Source: Callorhinus ursinus
Taxonomy: Eukaryota > Chordata > Mammalia > Carnivora > Otariidae
NCBI RefSeq assembly: GCF_003265705.1
Contig: NW_020312867.1
Location: forward strand, 7,225,092 to 7,289,091
DNA length: 64,000 bases
Reading direction: 5' to 3'
Shown here one piece after another: positions 44,021 through 55,300 of the stretch. A model generated the notes under the pieces. The model was not told the origin of the DNA. It saw only the letters and a program-made list of their open reading frames with translations, and searched no databases. The stretch's first letter is position 1, and each line of letters begins with the position of its first letter. The position numbers were made by a program, and so were the translations under genes.

Positions 44021-45338
44021 GTAACTTGGGTCTCTCTCAAGTGTCTGGGATCTTGGTCATGAACTTCTTGCTTTCCTCTCCCCTCCACTGCGGGCAGCAC
44101 AAAACTTTTCCTCCTTTGATGGGGCTTTGCGAGGTTTCCCCAGGATCAGCTCACATCCACTTCTCTCCCTGATTCTTTTTTGCCAAGGTGGTGGGATGGT
44201 ACCTCTTTGGAGCACCTGACACTTAAGGGCAGGGTGGTATTCTGGTGGGACCTTGAGAGAAGGCGTATGGGTGACGGGGTTTGGTACAGAGGCTGAGGGT
44301 GAGCTGTGATGGGGAGAAACACCTTGGGGTTGGAGTGGTAGGGGGAAGATTCGGATGAGCTGGAGGTAAGGTGCTGGGCTCCCCTGATGGTTTGGGGTGG
44401 GTTGGGGGAGGGGATGGGATTTTGGGTTGAGTGGAGGTGGTGCTGGGGGTAGACTGGAGCTTGGGCTGGAACTGAGAGTTGGTACTGAATAGTGCAGGGT
44501 GTCTGATGACTGCAGCTTAGGATTGAGGTTGGTGAGTTGATTAAATTTGGGTTTGGCTTGGAGTTCAGACTCAAGGGGCATTGAGCTGGGTAGGGCTGGG
44601 ATTTCTACCTAAGATTGGACTGGGTTCTGAGTTTGAATTGGGGGAATATGGTTAAGGAGGATTGGAGATTGGATTGTGGCTGGACCCAGGTGAGCTTAAG
44701 TTGGGACCAGGCTGTTGATTAGGAGCTGGGTCTTTTGAAATGAGGGTGAATCCCCTCCGACCCCTGATATTACAGGTAAAGTTTATTGTCCTTTCCCCAT
44801 CATTCCCAAGCTCCATTAGAGGAGATCTTCATTGGTATCAACTGATCCCAAAGTTAGGAGTAGCAGGTTGGGGGATGGGAAGACAGAGGGTGGGATGCCT
44901 GAAAAAAGCTTTCCTAAAAGCCTTGGAGTTCCCAAAGCTGGAACAATTATCTCAATTCCCTCCCCTCTCAAGATCACTTCTCCCTTTCCTGGGACTGGGT
45001 TCACTGTTAGTTACTCAACTCTCTCCCTTTCCCCCTTGCCCTGTTCCTCCTCCGCCTCCTCTCATCTCGCCACTTGAGGGATACTAACATCTGCTTAATG
45101 GTTGTTCCTGTGCCCAACAGCAGAGTGTTGGATGGATGGAAAATGCCGGTTGGTGTGCAAAAATGATGAAGACAGTGTCATACGCTGCGCAAATCGTAAA
45201 CGGTGCTGTGTCCCTAGTCGTTACTTAACAGTCCAGCCAATGACAGTTGAAAGAATGGAACCCTGGACCGTTCCTCACACGCCCAAACCAGTAAAACAAA
45301 AGACCAGATCCAGACCTGGCAGTAGACATTATGGATAG
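43963..45338 (+). CDS. DEFB119: Beta-defensin 120-type isoform of DEFB119
   Basis: Same leader exon, spliced instead to 45121-45338 in phase 1, giving 91 residues (human counterpart about 88). The mature part begins [13 protein letters not shown] with spacing C-x5-C-x3-C-x9-C-x5-CC. It has [12 protein letters not shown] and a long basic tail ([17 protein letters not shown]). I count 15 Lys/Arg and 7 acidic residues, so it is more basic overall than the DEFB119 form. It was first named DEFB120 in human and later recognised as an alternative transcript sharing the DEFB119 leader. Here both second exons are open, with good acceptors and their own ATTAAA signals, so two different peptides can come from one promoter. 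Confidence 0.92.
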
Positions 45339-48300
45339 AAATGGCTTTGTTTCAGGTTCCTTAGCTCCCACATTCCATTAAAACTCACAAATCTGTTTCT
45401 TGTGTCTGTCAATCATGAGGAACGATGCTCCAAATGTATTGAGGGCGGGGGGTGGTGGCTGATGGCAGGATGGGGGTTAAGAGGTAGCAGAGAGACATTG
45501 CTGGGGCTTGGCCACAGCAATGGGATGATAGTCACAGTCTTGAAGACAGTTCCTCATCTACCAGCTGCAGGAAAGGCTATTGGAGTGGGTTGAGGAGCAC
45601 ATCCGGGGAAGCCAAGAGACTTAAAGGCACAGCTGGTCGAAAGAGGGGGAGAAGCGCTGGGTGGGAGATTTGCTCCATCTTGGGGGTGAAGAGGCTGGGG
45701 GTGGACAGGACCGAGTAGAACCCAAATCCTTGGGTTTCCATGGAAGTTGGTTGAGATGCCTTTTGATGCTGGAGGCCCCACAGCCCCAAGGATCAGAAGG
45801 TTTCCAAGTGCTAAAAAAAGATAAAGCACATGAATTTACCCATTTATAAATGAGTTTGTTCACTCTTCAGTTCTTCCTTTCTTTCATGGATTTGATCACT
45901 CAGTCACCCCAGCTCTTCCGCTCACCACTGTCAGACTGCTCATATCCCCCTCCATGCTTCAGCTTCCCCAGCTGTGAGGTTGGAACCCTAGAATCTATCT
46001 CAGGACTGTGGGAAGTGGGAGAGGAGATAATGGAGCTCACCGTGCCCAGTACATTGTGAGCCCTATAAATGTTAGCTGTTGCTATTATTGCTCATTGCTT
46101 TCTGCAAGTATTTAAGGAATATGTGCTGTGTGCCTTCCAGCTGTGTTAGACTCTGAGGGACATAGAAGTCTGTCTCATTTGATCTAAGAATTTAGCCCGG
46201 GAGGAGACTAACCCATGGGGAATATTTGAGGATGCCGACCAGGCATCTAGAGGACCTGGGTGTCTTCCTTGCTTTGTTATCTCAAATCCTATTCCCTGGG
46301 CCCCATTCACCCAACACGGTTGTTCACCCCTGAACTGTGTTCTCTGCGGTGAGGTAAGATGCCAGGAGCGTTCTGTAAAGCATGGTGCTTGACATAGAGA
46401 CGGATAGAAGGGGTTCACTCTGATCCATGGAGATAATTTGTTCTCAATTCAATATTTCTGCTCTTAGACTCTGGGAAGACACCTCTTCCTCTGATCCTGG
46501 TCCTACTCTGGGCATCGTCTGATTAAGTCCCTCCCCATGGGGTTAGGAGTCAATGGGGGCAAGTGGGATATATCCATTTAGAGACGGTGCCCTCCTCTCC
46601 TTCCAAGACCATGATTTGAACAGCTGGAGCCTGGAATCCCCTGCCCAGAGAACACTTGTGCTTGCTTCCAGGGACCACGTGGGCTTTCCCCTGGGAGATG
46701 GGGCCCACCACGTGTGCACCTTAGGCAGGAGTACCACCAAGGGACACTCCTCTTTGAGGGGCAGGGGGCCAGCTTGGATGTTCAGGCTGGAGTGTCCATG
46801 TCTTGCATGAGAGGGTCCTCACAGTGTGGGGCAGAGTTGGGGATGAGGGAGAAGAGCGCTGGGCTGTGGGCTGAGCCGGCTCCCCTCATGCCACCTCGTT
46901 CCCGCACAGAACTCTGAAGAATCCAAGCATTATAAATTCAAATCTGCTCTTTCAGGTCATTATGAAGGGCTCTTTCACAAAGGACCATGGGATAGATTTT
47001 ATTTGTCCCACTTGTTAGCTTGATTCATAACTGTTAAATATGCAGACATACGGCAGATGAGCCTCCATTTACATTCCTGTGCCAGGACCCACAAACTTTG
47101 GGTTGTGTCTGGAATTTGGATCGTGCTCTGGTTCTCAACCCATCTCCAAGCTCCCTTCAGAGGCAGGGGCTGCTTCAGCTGTGCTTTCCACATTCTTGAC
47201 ACCTGTGTGATCGGGGGAGACTCTTAGGCTGCCCAGCAGAGCTACCTGGGTCCCGAGGCCCTGGGTGAGACCATCCAAAATAGTTCCTCACTGGCTTCTC
47301 TGCCTCCAGGTTTTCTTTGCACTGGAGTCTACTATCAGAGGGATTCTTTCTAGAAGATTCATCTGCATGTTACTCTCCTGCTTAGATGGCTTCTTTTGCT
47401 CCTTCCTGCCCAGGGTCGAGTCTGAAGGCCTTGGTGGCCCAGCTTCATCTCCCATGACTGCTGCTCACGGACCAACCCTCTCCAACATTGCCTTTGTTCA
47501 TGATTCCCCTCTACCTCGTCCCCCACCACCAGGCTCATCTCTGTGATGAACTCCTTCTCACCCTCAAAGTGCAGTTGATGTCTCTACCCAGGAAAGCCTT
47601 CCATAAGCTCTATTTCTTAATAATTATAATACTAGTAGCTATAATAATAGCTCCCACTGTCACTCCTTCTGTGTCAGGCACTGTGCTTGCTGTTCATGGG
47701 CCTGAAGTCATCCCATTCTTGCAACAACCCTCTGGGTTTTTTTTTTTTAAGATTTTATTTATTTGCCAGAGAGAGAGAGAGGGAGGCAGGAAGAGGGAGA
47801 ATCCGGCTCCTGCAAGGGGCTTGATGTGGGACTTGATCCCAGGACCCTGGGATCATGACCTGAGCCAAAGGCAGACACTTCACCGACTGAGCCACCCAGG
47901 TGCCCCACAACAACCCTCTGATTATCCCTATCTTACTGATGAAGAAACTGGGACCTAGACAGATGGTATAATTAGCCAAGGTCACACAACAGTAAGATAG
48001 AGCAGGGATTCCAGCTAAGTTCTGATTGGCTTCATAAAGTGTCAGCCTTAAGCAGGGATGACTCATATCACATTATTATATAATTATTTATTCAGAGCTC
48101 ACTTCTCACCAATCCCCCAAACACACACATACTGGATGGAAATGCTTGGAGGTTGAGACAGCATCTTATTTACATCTGTATGCTAGGTGATGCCAGGTTC
48201 CAGGAATCAGCGTGGGGTCCTTCCTGGGCTAGAGGGATTGGAGGACTATGGGATCAGATATATTTGGCTCTGGCTGGCAGTGACAGGAAGGATGCTGAGC

Positions 48301-49281
48301 AGCTCCGGGGGCTTGCTCAAGTTGGTTCTCTTATTCACCAGTTAGTTTGCTCTCAGAAGACATAGATTTCATAGTGTGGGAGGTGGTCTGGGGACAGTTG
48401 AAGGGTCCCGCAGTACTGGGGCCTGTTCTTAATGTCATGCCCTCACCAAATTCATTCATTACGAGGCACTCAGTCCACAACATTAAGAATCTCCTCCATG
48501 CTTAACACGTGCACACAGAGACAACCCTGGGGCGTGATAGAATGGTGAGGAGAGAAAAAGGCTTGGAACTCACCATCGAGCCATGTGAAGTTTTTAGAAA
48601 GCACTTAACCCCGTGTCTGAGTCTCTGGACTTGGAGTCTGGGCATGTGAAATTTTGAAAATTCCCTCAGATTATTCCTTTGGGAGGTAAAGCTCCACCCC
48701 TTCCAAGTCCCTTGCCAGATTTCCTTCGTTCCTAATAGCCCCCAAACTGTGAGACTCCCTGAGCTGGGCAACTTCCCCTTATCTTCCCATTTCATGGGGG
48801 GGGGGGCAGCGGAAACTGAGGTCCAAGGAGGAACCGTGGCCTGCGTTCATAAGTAGGTTAGAGACAATGCTGGGATTAGGAAACAGTCTTCTCTGATTTC
48901 TGGTGAGGGGCTGAGGGGACGTGGAAGGGATATGACGTAGATATAGACAGTGAGTGGGGCATATAGTGACATGGGGCCAATGAGTCCAGGAGTTAGGAGC
49001 TGCAAAGCCCCTGACAAAACTGTGAAGCCCTTTCTTGGCCTCTCTCCCGGGGGAAAGGTTGAAGGAGGCTGGTCCGCCTGATCCACCTTCTCAGAGGCAC
49101 ACTCCGTACACCCCCCTTTTGGATGCTAATCTCGCAATGGTCCTTCTTCTCTGAGAAAATGGAAAAGAATCTTATCTCTGGGGGATGTGACAGAAAGGGT
49201 GTGGTTTTTGCTCTTGTAAATCTTCTCTGGTCAAAATTACATGGAGTAGATCCTTTTTATTCAATGCAAGGGCTTAGAATA

Positions 49282-49328
<47 letters not shown>

Positions 49329-52300
49329 ACATTAGACTTTGTATTAAACCCATTTGGACACAAGAGACCCTATGTGCCTACCACCAAGTTCAAGGCCTGG
49401 CAAAGACTGGGTGTTGATAACTGTTGGTGGAATGAAGGAGAGGCCCATGAACGCCAGGTTCAAAAGTTTGGGCTTGATGTTGAAGACAGTAGAGGGCCAT
49501 GCTTCCAGCTGTTATTATCCAGGGAGGTACCAACCTTTCCCAGCCCCGTCTCAGCGTGTGAAGAAGGCAGCTCTGTACCTCAGGAAGAATATGCGCTTGG
49601 AGCCATAGTGAGTGGAGTTTGAGGCCTCGCTCTGCCTCTAACAGTTATGCGGCCTTTGCCAGAACACTGTCTCTCTGAGCCTCTCTTTCATAATGCAAGA
49701 AGGAAAAATAGAGACGTCTACTTCAGAAGGTTATAGTAAGGAGGGCATGTATTGCATGGAGAACTGGGTGTTATATCCAAACAACGAATCATGGAACACT
49801 AGATCAAAAACTACTGATGGGGCACCTGGGTGGCTCAGTCGTTAAGCGTCTGCCTTCGGCTCAGGTCATGATCCCAGGGTCCTGGGATCGAGCCCCGCAT
49901 CGGGCTCCCTGCTCGGCGGGAAGCCTGCTTCTCCCTCTCCCACTCCCCCTGCTTGTATTCCCTCTCTCGCTGTCTCTCTCTGTCAAATAAATAAATAAAA
50001 TCTTCAAAAAAAATTAAATTAAACAAACAAACAAACAAAAACCCCCAAAACTACTGATGTACTATATGGTGACTAACATAATAAGAAAAAAAGAAGGTTA
50101 TAGTAAACATTTAACAACATAAATCAAATGGCTCACAGTGGGTGATTTGCAAATGGTGGTGGTTATTATTTTTATTTCTCTTTCCAGTCAAAGGATCATT
50201 CCTGTTTCGGAGACCTCAGTACCAAGGGGAAATAATAATAATATTAATGGCTAACATTTACTGAATGCTTACTCTAGACTAGGAACTGCGTCTCTGGTTT
50301 CTATGTGTGCACAGCCTCCAAAAAAAAAAAAAAAAAAATCTCTGGTTACCACGGAAGGACTAATGTCTGTCTAATTTCATGGGGACTATTCCCAAACTAA
50401 GAGTTCATAGTTGTAGCGTAGGCAGAAATGGGTCCTTTAGAAAGGATCTTTATGTGACAATGAAAACAACATTTATTTAGTGCTATGCGCCAGTCCCTAT
50501 TTGCTTTCCATTTGTTAAGCTATTTTTTAAGATTTATTTATTTAGTTAGTTAGTTTTTATTTTTTTTTAAGATTTTTATTTATTTATTTGACAGAGAGAC
50601 CGTGAGAGAGGGAACACAAGTAGGGTGAGTGAGAGAGGGAGAAGCAGGCTTCCCGTGGAGCAGGGAGCCCGATGTGGGGCTCGATCCCACCTGGGATCAC
50701 CACCAGAGCTGAAGGTAGACACTTAACGACTGAGCCACCCAGGTGCCCCTAGTTAGTTAGTTTTTAAAGATTTTATTTATTTGACACAGAGAGAGACACA
50801 GCGAGAGAGGGAACACAAGCAGGGGGAGTGGGAGAGGGAGAAGCAGGCTTCCCGTGGAGCAGGGAGCCCGATGTGGGGCTGGATCCCAGGACCCTGGGAT
50901 CATGACCTGAGCTGAAGGCAGACGCTTAATGACTGATCCACCCAGGCGCCCCTAAGATTTATTTATTTATTTGAGAGAGAGAACGAGAGAGAGGGAGAGA
51001 GCATGTGAGTGAGCAGGGGGGAGGGGCAGGAGAGGAGAATCTCAAGCAGACTCCCTGTTGAGCATGGAGCCCGAGGTGGGACTCTGATCCCGCAACCCTG
51101 AGATCACAACCTAAGCCAAAACCAAGAGTCACTTAACCAACTGCGCCATCCAGGCGCCCCACCGTTTATTAGGCTATTACCACAACTCTAAGTGTTACGG
51201 ACTATTACAGTCTACGCTCTACAAAAGAGGAAAGGGTAGAACAGGGAAGTAAAGAAATTTGTTAAAGGTTACCCAGCAAGTAAAGCAGGCGCTGGGATTT
51301 GAACTTGAGGATTCTTGACTTCATTTCCTGTACTTTTAACCCCTGCGTAGCTCCTTAGGTTATTTTGTGTTCTAACTTATTTATTTCAGCTTTATTGAGA
51401 TATAATTGGCATATACACATATAAGATATTTAAATTGTATATCTTGGCAATTTGATTGTGAAAGGGTCTCCCCCACCCTGCCTAGTTAATTCCTCACATC
51501 CCTCACCTCACAAATTTATCTTTTTTTGGGAGGGAGAATATTTAAGATGTACTGTCTTAGAAAATGTCAATTATACAATAGAGTGTTATCATCTATGCTC
51601 ACTGTGTTGTACATTAGATCCTCAGACCTTATTCATCTCATAGCTGTTTGTACCCTTTAACCAACCTCTCCCTATTTCCCCCACCCCACCTCTGGGCAAC
51701 CACTTTTCCACTCCTTGTTTCTATGAGTTAGACTTTTTTTTTTTAAGATTGCATATATGAGTGATACCATGCAGTATTTGTCTTTGTCTGGTTTATTTCA
51801 GTTAACATAATGCCCTCACATTCCATCCATGTTGCTGCAAATGGCAGAATTTCCTTCTTTCTCGTGGCTGAGTAATATTCCATTATATATTTATGCCACA
51901 TCTTCTTTAGCCATTCATCTGTTGTTTCCCCATGTTGGCTATTGTGAGTAATGCTGCAGTAGACATGGGACTACAGATACCTTTTTGAGATCCTGTTTTC
52001 ATTTCCTTTGGATATATGCCCAGAAGAGGGATTGCTGGATCATATGATAGTTCTATTTGTAGTGTTTTGAGGAAAATATTGTTTTCTATTGTGGCTGCAC
52101 CCATTATATTCCCACCAACAGTGCTCAAGAGTTCCCTTTTCTCCACATTCGTATCAATTTTTTATTTTGAAATAATTGTTGATTCATAGGAAATTGCAAA
52201 GATAGTACAGAGAGAGGTCCATGTAACTTTCATGCAGTTTCCTCCCCAAAGATTATATTTTACAGAACTATAGTATGATATACAAACCAGGAAACTCATA

Positions 52301-55300
52301 TTGCTGCAGTGGGTGTGCATACTTCTATGACATTTTATCACAAGTGTAGAGTCATGGAACCACCACTATGATCAAGATACAGAGCTGTTCTATCAGCATA
52401 AAGATCTTCCCTCTGCTACTCCTTTAAAAAAAAGAAAAACAGATTTATTTATTTATTTTAGAGAGTTAGGTGAGAGCCAGTGTGGGAAGGGGCAGAGGGA
52501 AAGAATCTTCAGGCAGTACTCCTTCACCCTGCTGAGCGCGGATCCCGATGTGGGGCTCCATCCCACAACCCATGAGATCATGACCTGGACTGAAACCAAG
52601 AGCCGGATGCATAACCAACTGAGCCCCTCAAGCGCCCTCCTTCTGCACAGTAGGAGAGTCTCAGCAACACAGATTCTCTTCCTGCCTCCACCCTCTGCCA
52701 CAGTCCTTAACCTTTGGCAACCACTGGTCTGTTTCTTATCTCTCTAATTTCTATCATTTTAAAAAGTGTTGTATAAATGGAATCATATGTAATCTTTTGA
52801 GATTGGCTTTTTTTTTTTTTTAGTCAACACTATGCTCTTGAGATCCATCCGAGTTGTGTGGATCAATTTTTTTAATCTTCAAAAAAGATCATTCCTTTTA
52901 AATCTGAGTAGTTCTAGCCAATGCATTAGAACAAGAAAGAAATTAAGGCATACAGGTTAGAAAGGAAGAAATGAAACTATTTGCAGATGTCATAATGGTT
53001 TCTGTAGAAAATCCCAAGAAATTTACAAACAAAAAATCTAGAACTAATAATTAAATTCAGTAAGGCCACATACAAGATACAAGATAAACATAAAAAATTA
53101 ATTACATTTGTATATACTATCATTGAACATGTGAACATTGAAATTAAACTACAGTACCATTCACAATCACTCCAAAAAATATAAAATGCTTAGGTATATA
53201 TCTAATAAAACATGTGTAGCAATTGTATGCTGAGAACTACAGAATGTTGATAAAAGAAATCAAAGATTTAAATAAATGAAGAAACATACCATGTTTATAG
53301 ATTGTAAGATTCAATAAGCAGGAGGCACCTGGGTGGCTCAGCAACTGCCTTTGGATCAGGTCATGATCTCAGGGTCCTGGGATTGAGCCTCACATCAAGC
53401 CCCACATCAGGCTCCCTGCTCAGTGAGGAGCCTGCTTCTCCCTCTCCCTCTGCCCCTCCCCCTGCTGTGCTCTCTCTCTCTCTCTCTCATGCTTTCTCTC
53501 ATGTGCTCTCTAAATAAATAAATAAAATCTTTAAGAAAGAAAAGATTCAACAAGCAAAGATGCCAATTCTCCTCAAATTGATAAGACACTCTTAATACAA
53601 TTTCCATCAAAATCCCAGCAACATTTTTGTAGATATAGACAAGATTATTTTGTCTATATCTTGCCTGTAGAGAAATCCACAAAGGAATAAGAATAGCTAA
53701 AACAAGTTTGAAGAAAAAGAATAAAGCCAGATTTCAAGGCTTGTATAGCTAAGGTAATCAAGACCATGTGATAGGGGTGGAGAGGTAGCCGTATGGATCG
53801 ATGGTACAGAATAGGAGATCAGAAATAGCGCCACCTGTGTGCAACCAACTGATTTTTCAAAATGTGCAAAAGAAACTTAATGGGAGAAAAATATGTTTTT
53901 CAACAAATAGTGCTGGAGCAATTGGACATTGGAAAGAAAGAGAGAAGGAAAGAAAGAAAGAAAGAAGGAAGGAAGAAGTAAGAAGGAAGGAAGGAGGAAA
54001 GAAAGAAGGAAGGAAGGAAGGAAGAAGTAGGAAGGAAGGAAGGAAGAGAGAAAGAAGGAAAGAAGGAAGAAGTAGGAAGGAAGGAAGAAAGAAAGAAGGA
54101 AGGAAGGAAGGGAGGGAGTTAGGAAGGGAGGAAGGAAGGAAGAACCTCAATCTAAACCTTACATCTTATATGAAATTTAACTCAAAACATAAGACGTAAA
54201 AGTATAAAACTTCTAGAGAAAAATGTAGGAAAATCTTTCAGACCTAGGGCTAGGGTGAAAATTTCTTAGATGAAAACACAATCCACAAAAGAAAAAGAAT
54301 CAATAAGTTGGACTTAATCAAAATTTAAAATGTTCCCTCTGCGAGAAGGACTGTGAAAAGGTTAGATGGAAAGACACATGGCAGACTGGGAGAAATATTT
54401 GCAAGCCACATATCTGACAAAGGACCTCTATCTAGAATATAGAAACAACTCTCAAAGCTCAACAGTAAAAACCAATCAAATTAGGGACGCCTTGGTGGCT
54501 CATTTGGTTAAGTGTCTGCCTTCAGCTCAGGTCATGATCTCAGGGTCCTGGGATCGAGCCCCGCATCGGGCTCCCTGATCAGTGGGGAGTCGGCTTCTCC
54601 CTTTGCCTGCCGCTCTCCCTGTTTGTGCTCTCTCTCCCTCACTCTCTCTCTCTCTCTCCACCCTGACAAATAAATGAATAAAATCTTTTTAAAAAACCAA
54701 TCAAATTAGAAGAAAGACATTTCACTAAAGAGGATATACAGATGACAAATAACCACACAAAGAGATGTTCAACCTCATTAGCCATTAGGGATACATGGGT
54801 GAAGACCATATGATATTCCACTACATAACTAGTAGGACAGCTAGAATTAAAAATAGTGGCGGTATTAAATGCTGGTAAAGAGGCGGAGAAACTGGATCTT
54901 TTACACATTGCTGGTGAGAATGTTAAGTGATACAACTCTGGAAAATAGTTTTTGCAGTTTCCTTTTAAAAAAGCTAAATATACACTGTCCATGTTACCCA
55001 GCAAATGCACTCCTGGGCATTTATTCCAGAAAAATGAAAATTTAGTTCTAAAAACCTATAGATGAAAGTTCATACAGCTTTATTTACTTTTTAAGGAATT
55101 CTTTTTCTTAAAGACATGTTTTTAGACTGGTTTTAGGTTCACAGCAAAATGGAGAAGAAGGTGCAGAGAATTCCCACATACCCTCTGCCCCTACTCCTGC
55201 ATAGTCTTCCCGGTTATCAACAGCTCCCCACAGAGTGGTGCGTTTGTTGTAACTGATGAAGCTACACTGACACACCATTATCACCCAAAGTCCACATTTT

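Larger units (their letters stand above)
52880..55065 (+). repeat. Old L1 ORF2, broken by SINEs and a GA array
   Basis: Forward L1 reverse-transcriptase-downstream sequence ('gaaatgaaactatttgcagatgtcat', 'gagaactacagaatgttgataaaaga', 'agaaatatttgcaagccacatatctgacaaagg'). It is interrupted at 53323-53546, 53932-54142 and 54484-54695 and has no open frame. Confidence 0.8.

Noticed and set aside
44057..44581. 174-codon minus-strand proline/serine-rich frame
   Set aside because: It is the complement of the G-rich degenerate repeat in the DEFB119 intron. The composition explains the open frame.
46100..46150. C-x6-CCVPSSC in a plus-strand frame
   Set aside because: Lies in MIR-like sequence and has no other defensin cysteines upstream.
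53801..54199. 132-codon Lys/Glu/Arg-rich frame
   Set aside because: Encoded almost wholly by the polypurine simple repeat.
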